Position numbers and translations under genes: made by a program. From positions 1 to 64,000 of the forward strand of contig DDTD01000046.1 in the NCBI GenBank assembly GCA_002344005.1: 64,000 bases of DNA, written 5' to 3'. Origin of the DNA: Ignavibacteria bacterium UBA2373. Lineage in GTDB: Bacteria; Bacteroidota; Ignavibacteria; Kapaibacteriales; UBA961. Below, one piece after another: positions 1 to 9,460 of the stretch; within the stretch, counting starts at the first letter, position 1, and each line of letters opens with the position of its first letter. The notes under the pieces are model-generated. The model had not been told where the DNA came from, made no database searches, and was given only the letters and a program-made list of their open reading frames with translations.

Positions 1-177
1 ATAATAAAACAGATTTCCTATGAGGAAATTAACAATATAGATAGAAAAGCCCCATCATCAATCGATGGAGTACTAGTTTTTCATAACTATAATGTACTTG
101 TTATTCCAAAGAATGTCAGACAACGTGCAGATAATAGCTATGTGTTTAGTAGAACCAATGTATCGATTATATGTTAA
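1..177 (+). CDS. Unrecognised protein, 3' end only (cut by window edge)
   Basis: The first frame is open from base 1 to a TAA at 175-177 and gives 58 C-terminal residues. I do not recognise the protein. A short stretch (GVLVFHNYNVLVIPKN) resembles MVFIFDEHMLVLPTNN at the start of the next ORF. Either the protein contains a repeated strand-turn-strand unit, or the two ORFs were once one gene and a frameshift has split them. The next ORF begins at an ATG (171) that overlaps this stop by seven bases and has no visible ribosome binding site, which fits a frameshift slightly better than an independent start. Confidence 0.4.
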   Translation: MIKQISYEEINNIDRKAPSSIDGVLVFHNYNVLVIPKNVRQRADNSYVFSRTNVSIIC

Positions 178-623
178 ACATTCAAGTTCAGGGTAAGGAA
201 TCAATGGTGTTTATTTTTGATGAACATATGTTGGTCTTACCAACAAATAATAATACAATTCGTGAATCTTCTCCCTATCTTCATGATTGTGATGTTACTA
301 ATGGAGTATTGAAAGACCCTCTGAATGAGTTTAACACAAAATTTTTAACTGCTCTACATTTTCATCCAACAAAGGCATCTAATGTCGGTGCTAGAGGTAT
401 TGGTGGTGACTTGGTGGGTATAGCTAAAGGGGATCCTGGTAATTTTTGGTTTGTTGCTGGTTTAGATAATGAAATATACGCATACGCAGATTATCCAGGA
501 TATTGGACGAAAGCAAGTATTGTTAATGTCACAAAAAAAACAGGGTTACAAATGATTGGTTTAACGAGTACGATAGGTGCAAATAAATTTTTGAGTCTTG
601 TTCAACAAAATTGTAAAAAATAA
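171..623 (+). CDS. Hypothetical protein, possibly the continuation of the preceding ORF
   Basis: A 150-residue ORF with no family I recognise. There is no signal peptide or membrane segment. The composition is that of a soluble globular protein, with a Gly/Ala/Asp-rich middle (ARGIGGDLVGIAKGDPGN) and several aromatic residues (FWFVAGLDNEIYAYADYPGYW). The ATG at 171 overlaps the stop of the upstream frame and lacks a Shine-Dalgarno sequence, so the true start may lie left of the window with a frameshift near 170. The stop at 621-623 is followed one base later by the ATG of a lipoprotein gene, which suggests co-transcription. Function unknown. Confidence 0.45.
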   Translation: MLNIQVQGKESMVFIFDEHMLVLPTNNNTIRESSPYLHDCDVTNGVLKDPLNEFNTKFLTALHFHPTKASNVGARGIGGDLVGIAKGDPGNFWFVAGLDNEIYAYADYPGYWTKASIVNVTKKTGLQMIGLTSTIGANKFLSLVQQNCKK

Positions 624-624
624 C

Positions 625-1131
625 ATGAAAACTCGAATTATATATATATTTTTTTTTATTATCTTTATTGGTTGTAAAAATGACAACTTGCATGATAAAA
701 ACAAAAGAATAGTTTTCACAAATATAAATATAAATCCTAGGTTGAATGATGTTGTAGATGCTTTTGTAGAAAAACTTCCAAACAAATCAATACATGGACA
801 AATTTTTATTGACAGAACTAGGCGGGATGTTGTATTTATTACAATAAATTCATTTGTTGATACAACTACAGTATTGGCTAATTATCCGCCACTTTTCCAA
901 ATTCAATGTGGTAGCTCTATTTTTGATGTATATACTGGTAGCGAAAGTTTGTTAACAAATCAAATGTATAGAATTAAGATACATTCAAAAAAAAATGTTT
1001 TATCTGACACATTACTATCATGGGGTTTAATTGATAGTGCAAATAGAATTTCATTTTTTGATGAACAGAATAGATGGCCATTTGTACCATTCGAGTATTA
1101 TTTGAAAGAATCAGATAATTTTGAAAATTAA
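625..1131 (+). CDS. Small lipoprotein, unknown function
   Basis: 168 residues. The start at 625 was chosen because it places a classical lipoprotein signal at the N-terminus: MKTR, then a hydrophobic run, then a lipobox (FIGC) with the Cys at about residue 16. An in-frame start nine codons upstream would bury this signal. The mature part is mixed alpha/beta in character, with no family I recognise. The gene starts one base after the stop of the previous ORF, so the two are probably one transcript. The predicted product is an envelope-anchored lipoprotein; its role is unknown. Confidence 0.55.
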   Translation: MKTRIIYIFFFIIFIGCKNDNLHDKNKRIVFTNININPRLNDVVDAFVEKLPNKSIHGQIFIDRTRRDVVFITINSFVDTTTVLANYPPLFQIQCGSSIFDVYTGSESLLTNQMYRIKIHSKKNVLSDTLLSWGLIDSANRISFFDEQNRWPFVPFEYYLKESDNFEN

Positions 1132-1261
1132 TGTTTAAAAATTATAGAAGTGTAAAACTTAGTTTTTTGATGGCTTCAAAAAGCAAAGTTGCCAAAGCCA
1201 ATACGAGCAAAGCGAATTGCTTTTTATGGGTGTTGAGAGAAGAAAGTTGAAAACTATGAGA

Positions 1262-1800
1262 CATTTCGACAGGCTCAATGACCGCATTTCGATTAGCCCC
1301 ATCCCAATTCCCCGACGGGGAAGGCGAAAAAAGTGGGGCGCAGGTTTGGGTTTAATCCCGAAGGGATGGCATGATAATAGAAAAATGCGTTAATAACAAA
1401 ATCAAATCCCGCAGGGATGGCATATTCTATGAGTATATCGCTCCTGCGGAGCTTGTTCACTGTTGTGGTTCTGTGATTTCTATTATTATATCGCTCCTTC
1501 GGAGCTTGATTGAAATTATATCCCGAAGGGATTACACGTTTATAGTACGTATAAATTCATCCACCCCGTCAAACTGCGTCTACCACCGAGGAATGAGAAC
1601 CCACCCCGTCCTGCGGACACCCCTCCGGCGAAGGGGATGAAATTCAATAGCGGAAACAAAGGGATTACACGTTTATAGAAATTATGTTCTATGAAAACCA
1701 TCCACCCCGTCCATTTCGACAGACTCAATGACCGCATTCCGGGTTTTTGACCCATCCTGTCCTTCCCCGACGGGCAACGCGAAAAAAGTGGGGCGCATCA
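1262..1800. repeat. Cluster of short GC-rich interspersed repeats (no gene)
   Basis: The gap 1132-1882 holds no convincing gene but several repeated units that stand out against AT-rich DNA. (A) CATTTCGACAGGCTCAATGA at 1262, with a one-base variant at 1712. (B) CGAAAAAAGTGGGGCGCA near 1325 and again near 1781. (C) 'TCCCG(A/C)AGGGAT' units near 1359, 1403 and 1518, plus a partial copy near 1655; the third and the partial copy are followed by TACACGTTTATAG. (D) 'CACCCCGTC...GGACACCCCTCC' near 1600. (E) two near-identical 'TATCGCTCC(T)GCGGAGCTT' palindromic units near 1436 and 1490. Copies of C and D recur at 4756-5030. Short ORFs crossing this area are artefacts of the repeats. Confidence 0.75.
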
Positions 1801-1882
1801 TTTTTATACAATCCCAAAATAATGATTGAAAGTCCAAAACTGCGTAAATTGCTTAAAAAAGAGAAAAATAAAAGGAAAAATT

Positions 1883-4750
1883 ATGTTCGTAACTTTACTA
1901 CGTATATGCGCTGTTGCACTCTGTTTCTGTGCGTCATCAATCATGCTTCAAGCACAAAGTATTGAATGGCAACGCTTACATGGAATACAAGGTTCTTATA
2001 TTACTGCTATAACTAAAACTTCGTCGGGTGCAATTTTTGTTGGAACTCCCTATGGTATTTGGCGCACTCGCGACACTCTGCGGACTTGGGAAAATGTATC
2101 CGTCGGACTACGTGATTCCTTAATATATGCCCTTGCAGCAACAAGTGACGGTGCTCTTTTAGCCGGCACTTATACGGGAGTCTATCGAACAACGGATGAT
2201 GGAAAAACATGGTCTGTTGCAACGCCATCGGGAACTGTCCGATACTGGCAATATCTGTATGCTCACCCAAACGGAACATGTTTTGCAAGTTCTCGAAAAA
2301 AACTCTTTCGCTCCACGAATAATGGAAAAACGTGGGCAGCTTTTGCCGATAGTATTGTTAATGTTGAGCCATTTATAGAAACGAATAAATTGCGAGTGCC
2401 TGTAGCAATGATTGGTACAAATGGACGTATTTCAATCGGAGCGCAACATTATTCCGATGATAATGGAAAAACATGGCAAAAAACTCTCTCAAGTGATAAT
2501 TATCATGTAAAAGCCTTAACCCAAATAGATGATAATTCGGCAATAATCGGTTCTTGTAATGGTAATGGCATAAAAGTGACTAATGACGGAGGCAAAACGT
2601 GGTATGAATCCACAGATGATGAGCTTGATTTAATGGAGATTGATCCTGAACAGAAAAACGAAGTAAATGGACAAAAAGCTTTATTCTATAATAGTTTAAA
2701 TTATTTTATCAATGGACACCTGAATGCTTGTTATGCTCAATTTATCGGAAACAATGAGATGTTGTATTCAATATTTGGATTGGGTGTATGGAAAGTAAAA
2801 ACGCGGCTTTCAACGGAACCCAATAACTATAGTTACGGGCTTATTCAAAAACAAAATGTAACTGATAATGGAGTAGAATCACGTTTTACAACCGCACTTT
2901 ATAAACTTAATGACTCGACATTTCTTTTGGGTTCATTTGGAGCCGGTTTGTTTATGAGCAAAAATAAAGGAGATACATGGTCACCCATAAAAAATTTTCC
3001 TGCTCAATCGCCCATTATCACAACATTTTACAATGATGATAAGCGTGGAACAATGTATGCAGGAACAGTCAATGGTTTATATAAAAGCAGTGACCATGGC
3101 ATAGAATGGCAGCGAATTGACTCAGGTTTTTATTATCCCCATGTTTACGCAGTAACAGTTACCGGTAAAGGTACATTAATAGCAACATCATTCAATAGAT
3201 GCTTCCGTAAAGAATTAGGGAGTAAAGTATGGGAAAAAATAGAAACATTATCACATAATGTATATTCTGTGATTCATTTAGCATCTTCAGGCGATAGTGT
3301 TTTTGCAGTAAAGGGGCGATTATTTTATAGTGTTGATGATGGAAAAACATTTCAACAGGTGAATAATGTGATATTCGGCGATTATGGTTACGGTGGAGCG
3401 ACATATATGCTCGGATATTATAAGAATTCACTTATATGTTATGGAATTGACGGAGTTAATCATACAACGAAGGGATTACAAGGATGGAATAAACGTGTAA
3501 ATACACGATTATTTGATTATGAAAAGGCGGTTAATCCTTACAGTAATCTTTATGTATCAAGGAATTATTCCGGACATGTTTCGAGGTTCACAGGGTCGGT
3601 CTATCTATCTGCGGGATATGGATTAACTTCGTATGATCGAGAAAATAATGTTATTACAGAGCGAAATGCAAAAGATGAGTGGCTCTATGGAGAATTTGTA
3701 TTAGGCATGATGTCCGATCAAAAAGGCAGACCCTTTGCCGCCACGATGGAAGGTATTGCTTTTTCAGAAAAAGCAGATAAAAATTGGAAATTTACTCCAC
3801 CGCTACCCGGACTATCCATACCGGCTATGAAAGAAGTTGAAGTTGATGATAAAGGGTATCTTTATGCAGCTTCTCTATTCGGTGGGGTTTTTCGCTCAAA
3901 AGAACCCATTATTGCATTGTCATCACCCTCATTGACCTTGCCCATAAACAAGGCTCAAGAAGTTGCTTTAACAACTCAGCTAAAGTGGACGGCTGCAAAC
4001 GATGCAAAAAACTATGGATTACAAATTGCAACGGATTCACTCTTTACCACAATTATTTTTGAAGATTCTTCAGCTACGGCATTATTATATGGAGAATTAC
4101 CGCTTAAACCCAACACAAAATATTTTTGGCGAGTGCAGAGCAGATTATTCGGTGTTCGGAGTCCTTGGTCAGAAATACGTTCATTTTCTACGCTGACAGT
4201 CTATCCAAGTAAAGTAACATTGCGCCAACCTGCCAATAAAGAAATTAATCGTCCGGTGTCAGTATCTCTTTTGTGGAATCCTACAACGGAAGCTGACAGT
4301 TTTGATGTACATGTTGCATCCGATAATGCTTTTACCATGACAACATTGCGCGACAGCATGATAGCAAAAAGAGAAATACAATTAAGTAATTTACAGCAAG
4401 GGACAGAATATTTTTGGCGAGTACGGGGTAAAAATCGTGCAGGTTATGGACCTTGGTCAGAGACATGGAGTTTTACCACACAATCACCAAGCGGCATAAG
4501 TGAGGATGATAATTCCGGCATGAGCGTGACAGTACAAAACAGTCATGTGATTTTGCATTATGGTGCATATTCACAATCGGTAAAAGGGATACGCATCACG
4601 GATATACGCGGCAAAACAATATTGAGCCAAACCATAGAGCAAGGTCAAAGCAGCAGTGATTTTGATATGAGCGGCATGAGCAAGGGCTATTATGTTGTGA
4701 TACTCGACACGCACACAGGCAGCATCAGCCGTAATATTATAATGGAATAA
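1883..4750 (+). CDS. Secreted BNR/sortilin-like beta-propeller protein with T9SS sorting domain
   Basis: 955 residues. The start at 1883 follows an AAAGGAAAAA purine run and gives a clean signal peptide ending near LQAQS. An in-frame ATG 57 bases upstream lacks these features. Residues from about 30 to 680 contain repeated 'S(T/D)DDGKTW'-type Asp-box motifs (for example TTDDGKTW, STNNGKTW, SDDNGKTW, SVDDGKTF), typical of BNR/sortilin-type propellers. Two fibronectin-III-like units follow (each with 'Y/FFWRV..R' near its end). The C-terminal 80 residues end in SKGYYVVILDTH and ISRNIIME, typical of T9SS type A sorting domains. Predicted to be exported by Sec and then by T9SS to the cell surface. 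The ligand or role is unknown. The gene sits alone between two repeat clusters. Confidence 0.85.
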   Translation: MFVTLLRICAVALCFCASSIMLQAQSIEWQRLHGIQGSYITAITKTSSGAIFVGTPYGIWRTRDTLRTWENVSVGLRDSLIYALAATSDGALLAGTYTGVYRTTDDGKTWSVATPSGTVRYWQYLYAHPNGTCFASSRKKLFRSTNNGKTWAAFADSIVNVEPFIETNKLRVPVAMIGTNGRISIGAQHYSDDNGKTWQKTLSSDNYHVKALTQIDDNSAIIGSCNGNGIKVTNDGGKTWYESTDDELDLMEIDPEQKNEVNGQKALFYNSLNYFINGHLNACYAQFIGNNEMLYSIFGLGVWKVKTRLSTEPNNYSYGLIQKQNVTDNGVESRFTTALYKLNDSTFLLGSFGAGLFMSKNKGDTWSPIKNFPAQSPIITTFYNDDKRGTMYAGTVNGLYKSSDHGIEWQRIDSGFYYPHVYAVTVTGKGTLIATSFNRCFRKELGSKVWEKIETLSHNVYSVIHLASSGDSVFAVKGRLFYSVDDGKTFQQVNNVIFGDYGYGGATYMLGYYKNSLICYGIDGVNHTTKGLQGWNKRVNTRLFDYEKAVNPYSNLYVSRNYSGHVSRFTGSVYLSAGYGLTSYDRENNVITERNAKDEWLYGEFVLGMMSDQKGRPFAATMEGIAFSEKADKNWKFTPPLPGLSIPAMKEVEVDDKGYLYAASLFGGVFRSKEPIIALSSPSLTLPINKAQEVALTTQLKWTAANDAKNYGLQIATDSLFTTIIFEDSSATALLYGELPLKPNTKYFWRVQSRLFGVRSPWSEIRSFSTLTVYPSKVTLRQPANKEINRPVSVSLLWNPTTEADSFDVHVASDNAFTMTTLRDSMIAKREIQLSNLQQGTEYFWRVRGKNRAGYGPWSETWSFTTQSPSGISEDDNSGMSVTVQNSHVILHYGAYSQSVKGIRITDIRGKTILSQTIEQGQSSSDFDMSGMSKGYYVVILDTHTGSISRNIIME

Positions 4751-4755
4751 AAAAG

Positions 4756-5030
4756 CAAAACCTTATAGGTTTGGATACGGAATCCACCCCGTCCTTCGGA
4801 CACCCCTCCGATGGATGGGAGGAAATTCAGCGGCGGATAAATCCCGAAGGGATGAAACGTTTATAGAGCAATGGGGTTGATGCGATGGGCGATGTTCCGT
4901 AAACCTATAAGGTTTTGAAAACCTTATAGGTTTGGATACGGAATCCACCTCGTCCTTCGGACACCCCTCCGGCGGAGGGGATGAAATTCATTGCGTCACG
5001 GAATCCCGCAGGGATAGCATACTCTATGGT
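4756..5030. repeat. Second cluster of the same short interspersed repeats
   Basis: Immediately after the T9SS gene, an AACCTTATAGGTTTGGATAC unit occurs twice (near 4760 and 4919). In each copy it is followed by GGAATCCACC(C/T)CGTCCTTCGG and then ACACCCCTCCG (near 4782 and 4943). Between them are a TCCCGAAGGGATGAAACGTTTATAG-type unit (about 4840) and AAACCTATAAGGTTTT, an inverted copy of the flanking unit (about 4900). A TCCCGCAGGGATAGCAT unit lies near 5003. Several units match those at 1262-1800, so the T9SS gene is bracketed by related repeats. No transposase is present. Confidence 0.75.
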
Positions 5031-5087
5031 CTGTGCTTTATCCGATAGCGCAAAAGCGCGGAGACTAAAAATGTCATTGCACAGTGA

Positions 5088-5267
5088 GTTATCAAAGACC
5101 TCATTATCGTAATATTTGCATTGCTGCTTTACTTTGCATTAGTCTATGATATGCGACGCAGTGGTATTGACAATGACTTTATCGGCATAGCTAAAACCAT
5201 GATAACCCTGATTATGAATAATGACAGATTATCTGACTCGTCCATCTCACACTCCAATACTTCGTGA
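5088..5267 (+). pseudogene. Possible remnant of a small membrane protein (open frame without a start)
   Basis: A frame open from 5088 to a TGA at 5265-5267 encodes one strong hydrophobic helix (IIVIFALLLYFALVYDMRRS) and then a polar tail. The helix followed by positive residues looks like a real transmembrane anchor. There is no ATG, GTG or TTG before the helix, and the frame is closed by a TGA just upstream. It may be the tail of a decayed gene or chance. No homology was recognised. Confidence 0.25.
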
Positions 5268-5311
5268 TGAGATTCGTATTTTTGCCATAAATCACAATCC
5301 ATACAACACAC

Positions 5312-7303
5312 ATGAGTTACAAAAAATTATTTATCTTGAGTGCATTCACTTTCCTAAGTTTACAAAATATTCAAGCCCAAACGCCCCAGAACAAAACGAC
5401 GTATGGTTTTTACGGTGGGCTTAACATTAACTTCCATTCGCCCAACTTTACAGACCCTAATCGTATAATTTCAAACAACTTATACAATGTGGACTCTTCC
5501 ACATTTTCGACCAATGCCACATCCATAGGTTTTGCTATCGGCGGTATTGTCAATTACTCAATCAATGATCGTTTCCAATTGTCGGGACGGCTGGGCTACA
5601 ATGGCTTAGGAACAAAGATAACATCAAGTTCACGTCGTTTTACGGCATCCGACACGGTTCCCATCAACTCGGAGATTGATGCCAGTTTAGGTATGATTGA
5701 GGTAGCTCCCCTATTGCGTGTAAAAAATGTATTTGCACCGGCACCACTCAATCTTCTGGGTGGTTTTGAGTTCTCTATTCCCTTTATGACATCCTATACT
5801 CATGTAGATCGCACAATATCGGGTACACCATCACCTTTATTGGATGGTCAATCATCACAAGACAGAATCTCTAATCCTATTGCAAGTTTGGACGCAGCCA
5901 TGAGAGCAGCATTTGTGATTGGCGCAGACTATGAAATTCCTCTGAATAAAACGACTTCGCTCGTTCCTGAAATTACGTTCAGAATGCCTTTCACGACTGT
6001 AAGTTCCAATACAGCATTTGATTCATGGAGCGTACCGCAATTACGTGTAGGTATATCGCTTACATTTGGTAATGACAATAAAATGAAAGACGATAATATT
6101 CCATCAAACCTTGATATTCAAATGGATAATATCGGTTATTATACACCGGATGGACTGTTCACGCCGCTCAATTTTCTTAAAGTAGAAGATATTGCTTACT
6201 CGGAATTATATCCTGTGGTACCATATATCTTTTTTGAAGCAAATAGTAATAAACCATTTACAAAAGAATATCAATCAGAAAATACTACAGCAAGAGCCGG
6301 AGCATTTACACTGAATAATTTACAACCCGATGCGATAAGTATTAATCGCAGTCTTATAGATATCATCGGCTACAGAATGAATGCCAATAAACAGGCACAA
6401 TTAACCATAACGGGAACAACAGACGGAAAAACAGAAAATAAAAATACGACTATTGCCAAAGAAAGAGCCGAGTATGTAAAAAATTACCTCATGTCATCGT
6501 ATGGTATCGAAGAAAATAGATTGCAAGTTGTAGCGCGTGGTTTACCGGCAAAACCATCGGCAAATACAGTCCCCGAAGCAGAAGCAGAAAATCGTCGTGT
6601 CGAATTTTCTTCCACTTCGCGCGATATTGTAGCACCGATTATTCTCAAAAGTGATAATCAACGTATTGCATATCCCGAACTTATTGAATTTCGCCCCAAA
6701 GTAATTTCCAATAAAGGAATAAGTGATTGGAACTTGCAAATAAGTCAAGCAGGAAAATCATTGAGAACATTTTCGGGTCATGGTACTTTAACACCTCAAC
6801 GCTGGCAAATTCGCCCGAATGAATTATCAAATTCTCAGATTAATGTGGAATATACTTTGACGGTACAAGACAGCTCAGGCGTAAAAAAAGAAGCTTATGG
6901 CACAATTCCCGTAGAATATTTGTCCTCAACAAAAAAACGTTCGGAACAATTAGCCGATAAATCTATTTCGAAATTTTCTCTTGTACTTTTCGATTTCGAT
7001 AAAGCAGAGCTAACCGAAGAAAATGCTCGCATAGTGGAAGAACAAGTGCTTCCTTCCATCCAGTATAATTCAACCGTCACCATCATTGGTTATTCCGATG
7101 ATTTGGGAGAAGCAAACTACAATCAAAAACTATCGCAAAAGCGTGCGGATGTCATAAAAAAAGTATTAGAAGCTAAAATCCGCGATGCAAAATATACGGC
7201 AAAAGGCATCGGCGAAAATGTTCCGATTTTTGATAATACATCTATCATTGGTCGCCATTTGTCCCGAACAGTACAAATCATTGTTGAAACTCCGAAAAAA
7301 TAA
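5312..7303 (+). CDS. OmpA-family outer-membrane protein with two OmpA-like domains
   Basis: 663 residues. The N-terminal signal peptide ends near IQAQT. Residues about 25-260 look like an outer-membrane beta-barrel: alternating strands, 'YGFYGGLNINF' at the start and 'LRVGISLTFG' at the end. A first OmpA-like, peptidoglycan-binding-type unit follows at about 305-430 (FFEANSNKPF, TITGTTDG, RAEYVKNYL, NRRVEF). After a beta-rich linker, a second, more canonical unit occupies about 553-663 (LFDFDKAELTEEN, IIGYSDDLGEANYNQKLSQK, RADVIKKVL, LSRTVQIIVE). Such proteins tether the outer membrane to peptidoglycan. Two OmpA-like units in one chain are less usual. There is no strong Shine-Dalgarno sequence, but the signal peptide fixes the start. 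Confidence 0.85.
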   Translation: MSYKKLFILSAFTFLSLQNIQAQTPQNKTTYGFYGGLNINFHSPNFTDPNRIISNNLYNVDSSTFSTNATSIGFAIGGIVNYSINDRFQLSGRLGYNGLGTKITSSSRRFTASDTVPINSEIDASLGMIEVAPLLRVKNVFAPAPLNLLGGFEFSIPFMTSYTHVDRTISGTPSPLLDGQSSQDRISNPIASLDAAMRAAFVIGADYEIPLNKTTSLVPEITFRMPFTTVSSNTAFDSWSVPQLRVGISLTFGNDNKMKDDNIPSNLDIQMDNIGYYTPDGLFTPLNFLKVEDIAYSELYPVVPYIFFEANSNKPFTKEYQSENTTARAGAFTLNNLQPDAISINRSLIDIIGYRMNANKQAQLTITGTTDGKTENKNTTIAKERAEYVKNYLMSSYGIEENRLQVVARGLPAKPSANTVPEAEAENRRVEFSSTSRDIVAPIILKSDNQRIAYPELIEFRPKVISNKGISDWNLQISQAGKSLRTFSGHGTLTPQRWQIRPNELSNSQINVEYTLTVQDSSGVKKEAYGTIPVEYLSSTKKRSEQLADKSISKFSLVLFDFDKAELTEENARIVEEQVLPSIQYNSTVTIIGYSDDLGEANYNQKLSQKRADVIKKVLEAKIRDAKYTAKGIGENVPIFDNTSIIGRHLSRTVQIIVETPKK

Positions 7304-7408
7304 GAAGTGCCATAGTGTGTCTTCATGCTTTTCATGGTACAAGTAATTCAAAGAAACATTCTATGACCATACGACTCGAAACAATGAGTACTGACATCAG
7401 GGGGATTA

Positions 7409-9331
7409 ATGTCTGAGCAATCAATCGAATATAAATACCTGTCAAATATTGACATACCATCAGATTTGCGTAAACTGCCGGAAAGTGCATTGCGCGAAGT
7501 AGCCGATGAAGTGCGCGAATATATGGTTGATACTATCACCAAAGTAGGCGGTCACTTCGGTGCAGGGCTTGGCGTTGTAGAGTTAACCGTAGCGTTACAT
7601 TATGTTTTCGACACCCCCAAAGACAAAATTGTCATAGACACAGGGCATCAGGGCTATCCGCATAAGATTTTGACCGGTCGTAAAAATACATTGCATACAA
7701 TACGTCAAAAAGATGGGTTGTCGGGATTTTTGAAGCGTACCGAAAGCGAATATGATGAATTTGGTGCAGGTCATGCAAGCACCAGTATTTCTGCTGCACT
7801 TGGCATTGCTTCTGCAAGAGATTTACTCGGTCAAGATAATCATGTTGTGGCAGTTATTGGCGATGGTGCCATGACGGGCGGTTTGGTCTATGAGGCAATG
7901 AATAATTGTGGCGTACAGCAAAAGAAATTAATCGTCATCCTCAATGATAATCAAATGTCCATAGCACCGAATGTATGGGCTTTATCGAATTATTTCAGCA
8001 ATTTATTCGCCTCCCCTACCGCACAAAAAATTCGCAGCAATATTTGGGATATGACGGGAAAAACAGGCGAATTAGGTGATAGGATTCGTACTTTGGCTCA
8101 TAAAATCGAAGATGGATTAAAAGCAGTTTTAACACCCGGTATGCTCTTCGAAGCATTAGGCTTTAATTATTATGGTCCTACCAATGGACATAATATTGGT
8201 AACTTGGTGAAAATGCTGCAATCAGTCAAAGATATGAACGGTCCTGTGCTTTTGCATGTCATAACCCAAAAAGGTAAAGGATATAAACCCGCAGAAGCAG
8301 ATAAACAATTTCTTCATGCTATTGGCAAAGTAGATAAAATTACAGGAAAATCCACCGCTTCCAAACCCTCCATTCCTCTTCCGCCGACATATCAGAAAGT
8401 ATTTGGCGAAGCATTAACCGAAATTTGTGATACAAATCCCAAAGTAGTCGGTATAACTGCCGCAATGCCTGATGGGACAGGCCTTGATATTCTTGCAAAA
8501 AAATATCCTGAAAAAATGACGGATGTCGGCATAGCCGAAGGTCATGCAGTCACCTTTGCAGCCGGTATGGCAACGCAAGGTATTATTCCTGTATGTGCAA
8601 TTTATTCTTCCTTTTTGCAAAGAGCTTTCGATCATATTTGTCATGATGTTGCTTTGCAGCATCTGCACGTAGTGTTTGCACTTGACAGGAGCGGCGTTGT
8701 CGGAGCGGATGGTCCAACCCATCATGGTGTTTTAGATTATGCTTATTTGCGCATTATCCAAGGTATGGTAGTGATGGCTCCCAAAGATGAGCAAGAATTA
8801 CGCGATATGCTCTATTCGGCAATTCATGATTATACCAAAGGACCGGTTTCTTTGCGCTATCCTCGCGGCGAATCACAAGGCATTGCCTTGCAACCCATGA
8901 AATCTATACCACTTGGCAAAGGTGAAATACTGCGCTCCGGCAATGATATTTGTATTCTTGCTATCGGCAATATGGTATATCCGGCATTAAAAGCAGCAGA
9001 TATTTTATCGAAAAATGGTATTGAAGCAGAAATTGTGAATGCTCGTTTTGTCAAGCCATTAGATACGCAATTACTTGATGAATTAGCCGAAAGACATACA
9101 TATTTTATGACCGTTGAAGATGGGCAAATTCAAGGCGGCTTTGGCAGTGCCATTATTGAATATCTTGCACAAAATCATCCGGGAAAACGCATTAAACTTC
9201 ACGGCATTGAAGATATATACGTGGATCATGGCACTCAGCAAGAACTATGGGCTGAATTGTGTTTAGATGCTCCGGGTATAGCTGCAAAAACTCAAGAATT
9301 TATTCATTCATATTCAACCATCATTGCATAA
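7409..9331 (+). CDS. dxs: 1-deoxy-D-xylulose-5-phosphate synthase
   Basis: 640 residues, normal length for DXS. This thiamine-diphosphate enzyme condenses pyruvate with glyceraldehyde 3-phosphate, the first step of the MEP isoprenoid pathway, in the cytoplasm. Visible landmarks are GHQGYPHKILTGR and GHASTSISAALG near the N-terminus, the TPP/Mg motif GDGAMTGG with NDNQMSIAPNV downstream, then the pyrimidine-binding domain (DVGIAEGHAVTFAAGMA, DRSGVVGADGPTHHG) and the C-terminal transketolase-type domain (EDGQIQGGFGSAI). The ATG at 7409 follows a GGGG-containing leader. It is flanked by the OmpA gene and a flippase and appears monocistronic. It is separate from the transketolase halves further along, which are not DXS. 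Confidence 0.97.
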   Translation: MSEQSIEYKYLSNIDIPSDLRKLPESALREVADEVREYMVDTITKVGGHFGAGLGVVELTVALHYVFDTPKDKIVIDTGHQGYPHKILTGRKNTLHTIRQKDGLSGFLKRTESEYDEFGAGHASTSISAALGIASARDLLGQDNHVVAVIGDGAMTGGLVYEAMNNCGVQQKKLIVILNDNQMSIAPNVWALSNYFSNLFASPTAQKIRSNIWDMTGKTGELGDRIRTLAHKIEDGLKAVLTPGMLFEALGFNYYGPTNGHNIGNLVKMLQSVKDMNGPVLLHVITQKGKGYKPAEADKQFLHAIGKVDKITGKSTASKPSIPLPPTYQKVFGEALTEICDTNPKVVGITAAMPDGTGLDILAKKYPEKMTDVGIAEGHAVTFAAGMATQGIIPVCAIYSSFLQRAFDHICHDVALQHLHVVFALDRSGVVGADGPTHHGVLDYAYLRIIQGMVVMAPKDEQELRDMLYSAIHDYTKGPVSLRYPRGESQGIALQPMKSIPLGKGEILRSGNDICILAIGNMVYPALKAADILSKNGIEAEIVNARFVKPLDTQLLDELAERHTYFMTVEDGQIQGGFGSAIIEYLAQNHPGKRIKLHGIEDIYVDHGTQQELWAELCLDAPGIAAKTQEFIHSYSTIIA

Positions 9332-9460
9332 TAACTTGCCAATATGCTTGATTTGATATAAGGCGACATATTGCTTTCATGATGGATTAATACTTGTTTT
9401 TGCAATCAAATTCATTCTTACTAAGACATTTCATTTTTCTTTTTTAATCTTTAATCACAA

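Noticed and set aside
1371..1755. Short ORFs in both strands of the first repeat cluster
   Set aside because: They follow the repeat units, have no start signals or protein-like composition, and overlap each other on opposite strands.
1262..1800. CRISPR-like array
   Set aside because: Units vary in length and order and there are no regular spacers or cas genes.
5221..5424. 67-codon ORF overlapping the start of the OmpA gene
   Set aside because: Different frame from the well-supported OmpA protein; no protein-like features.
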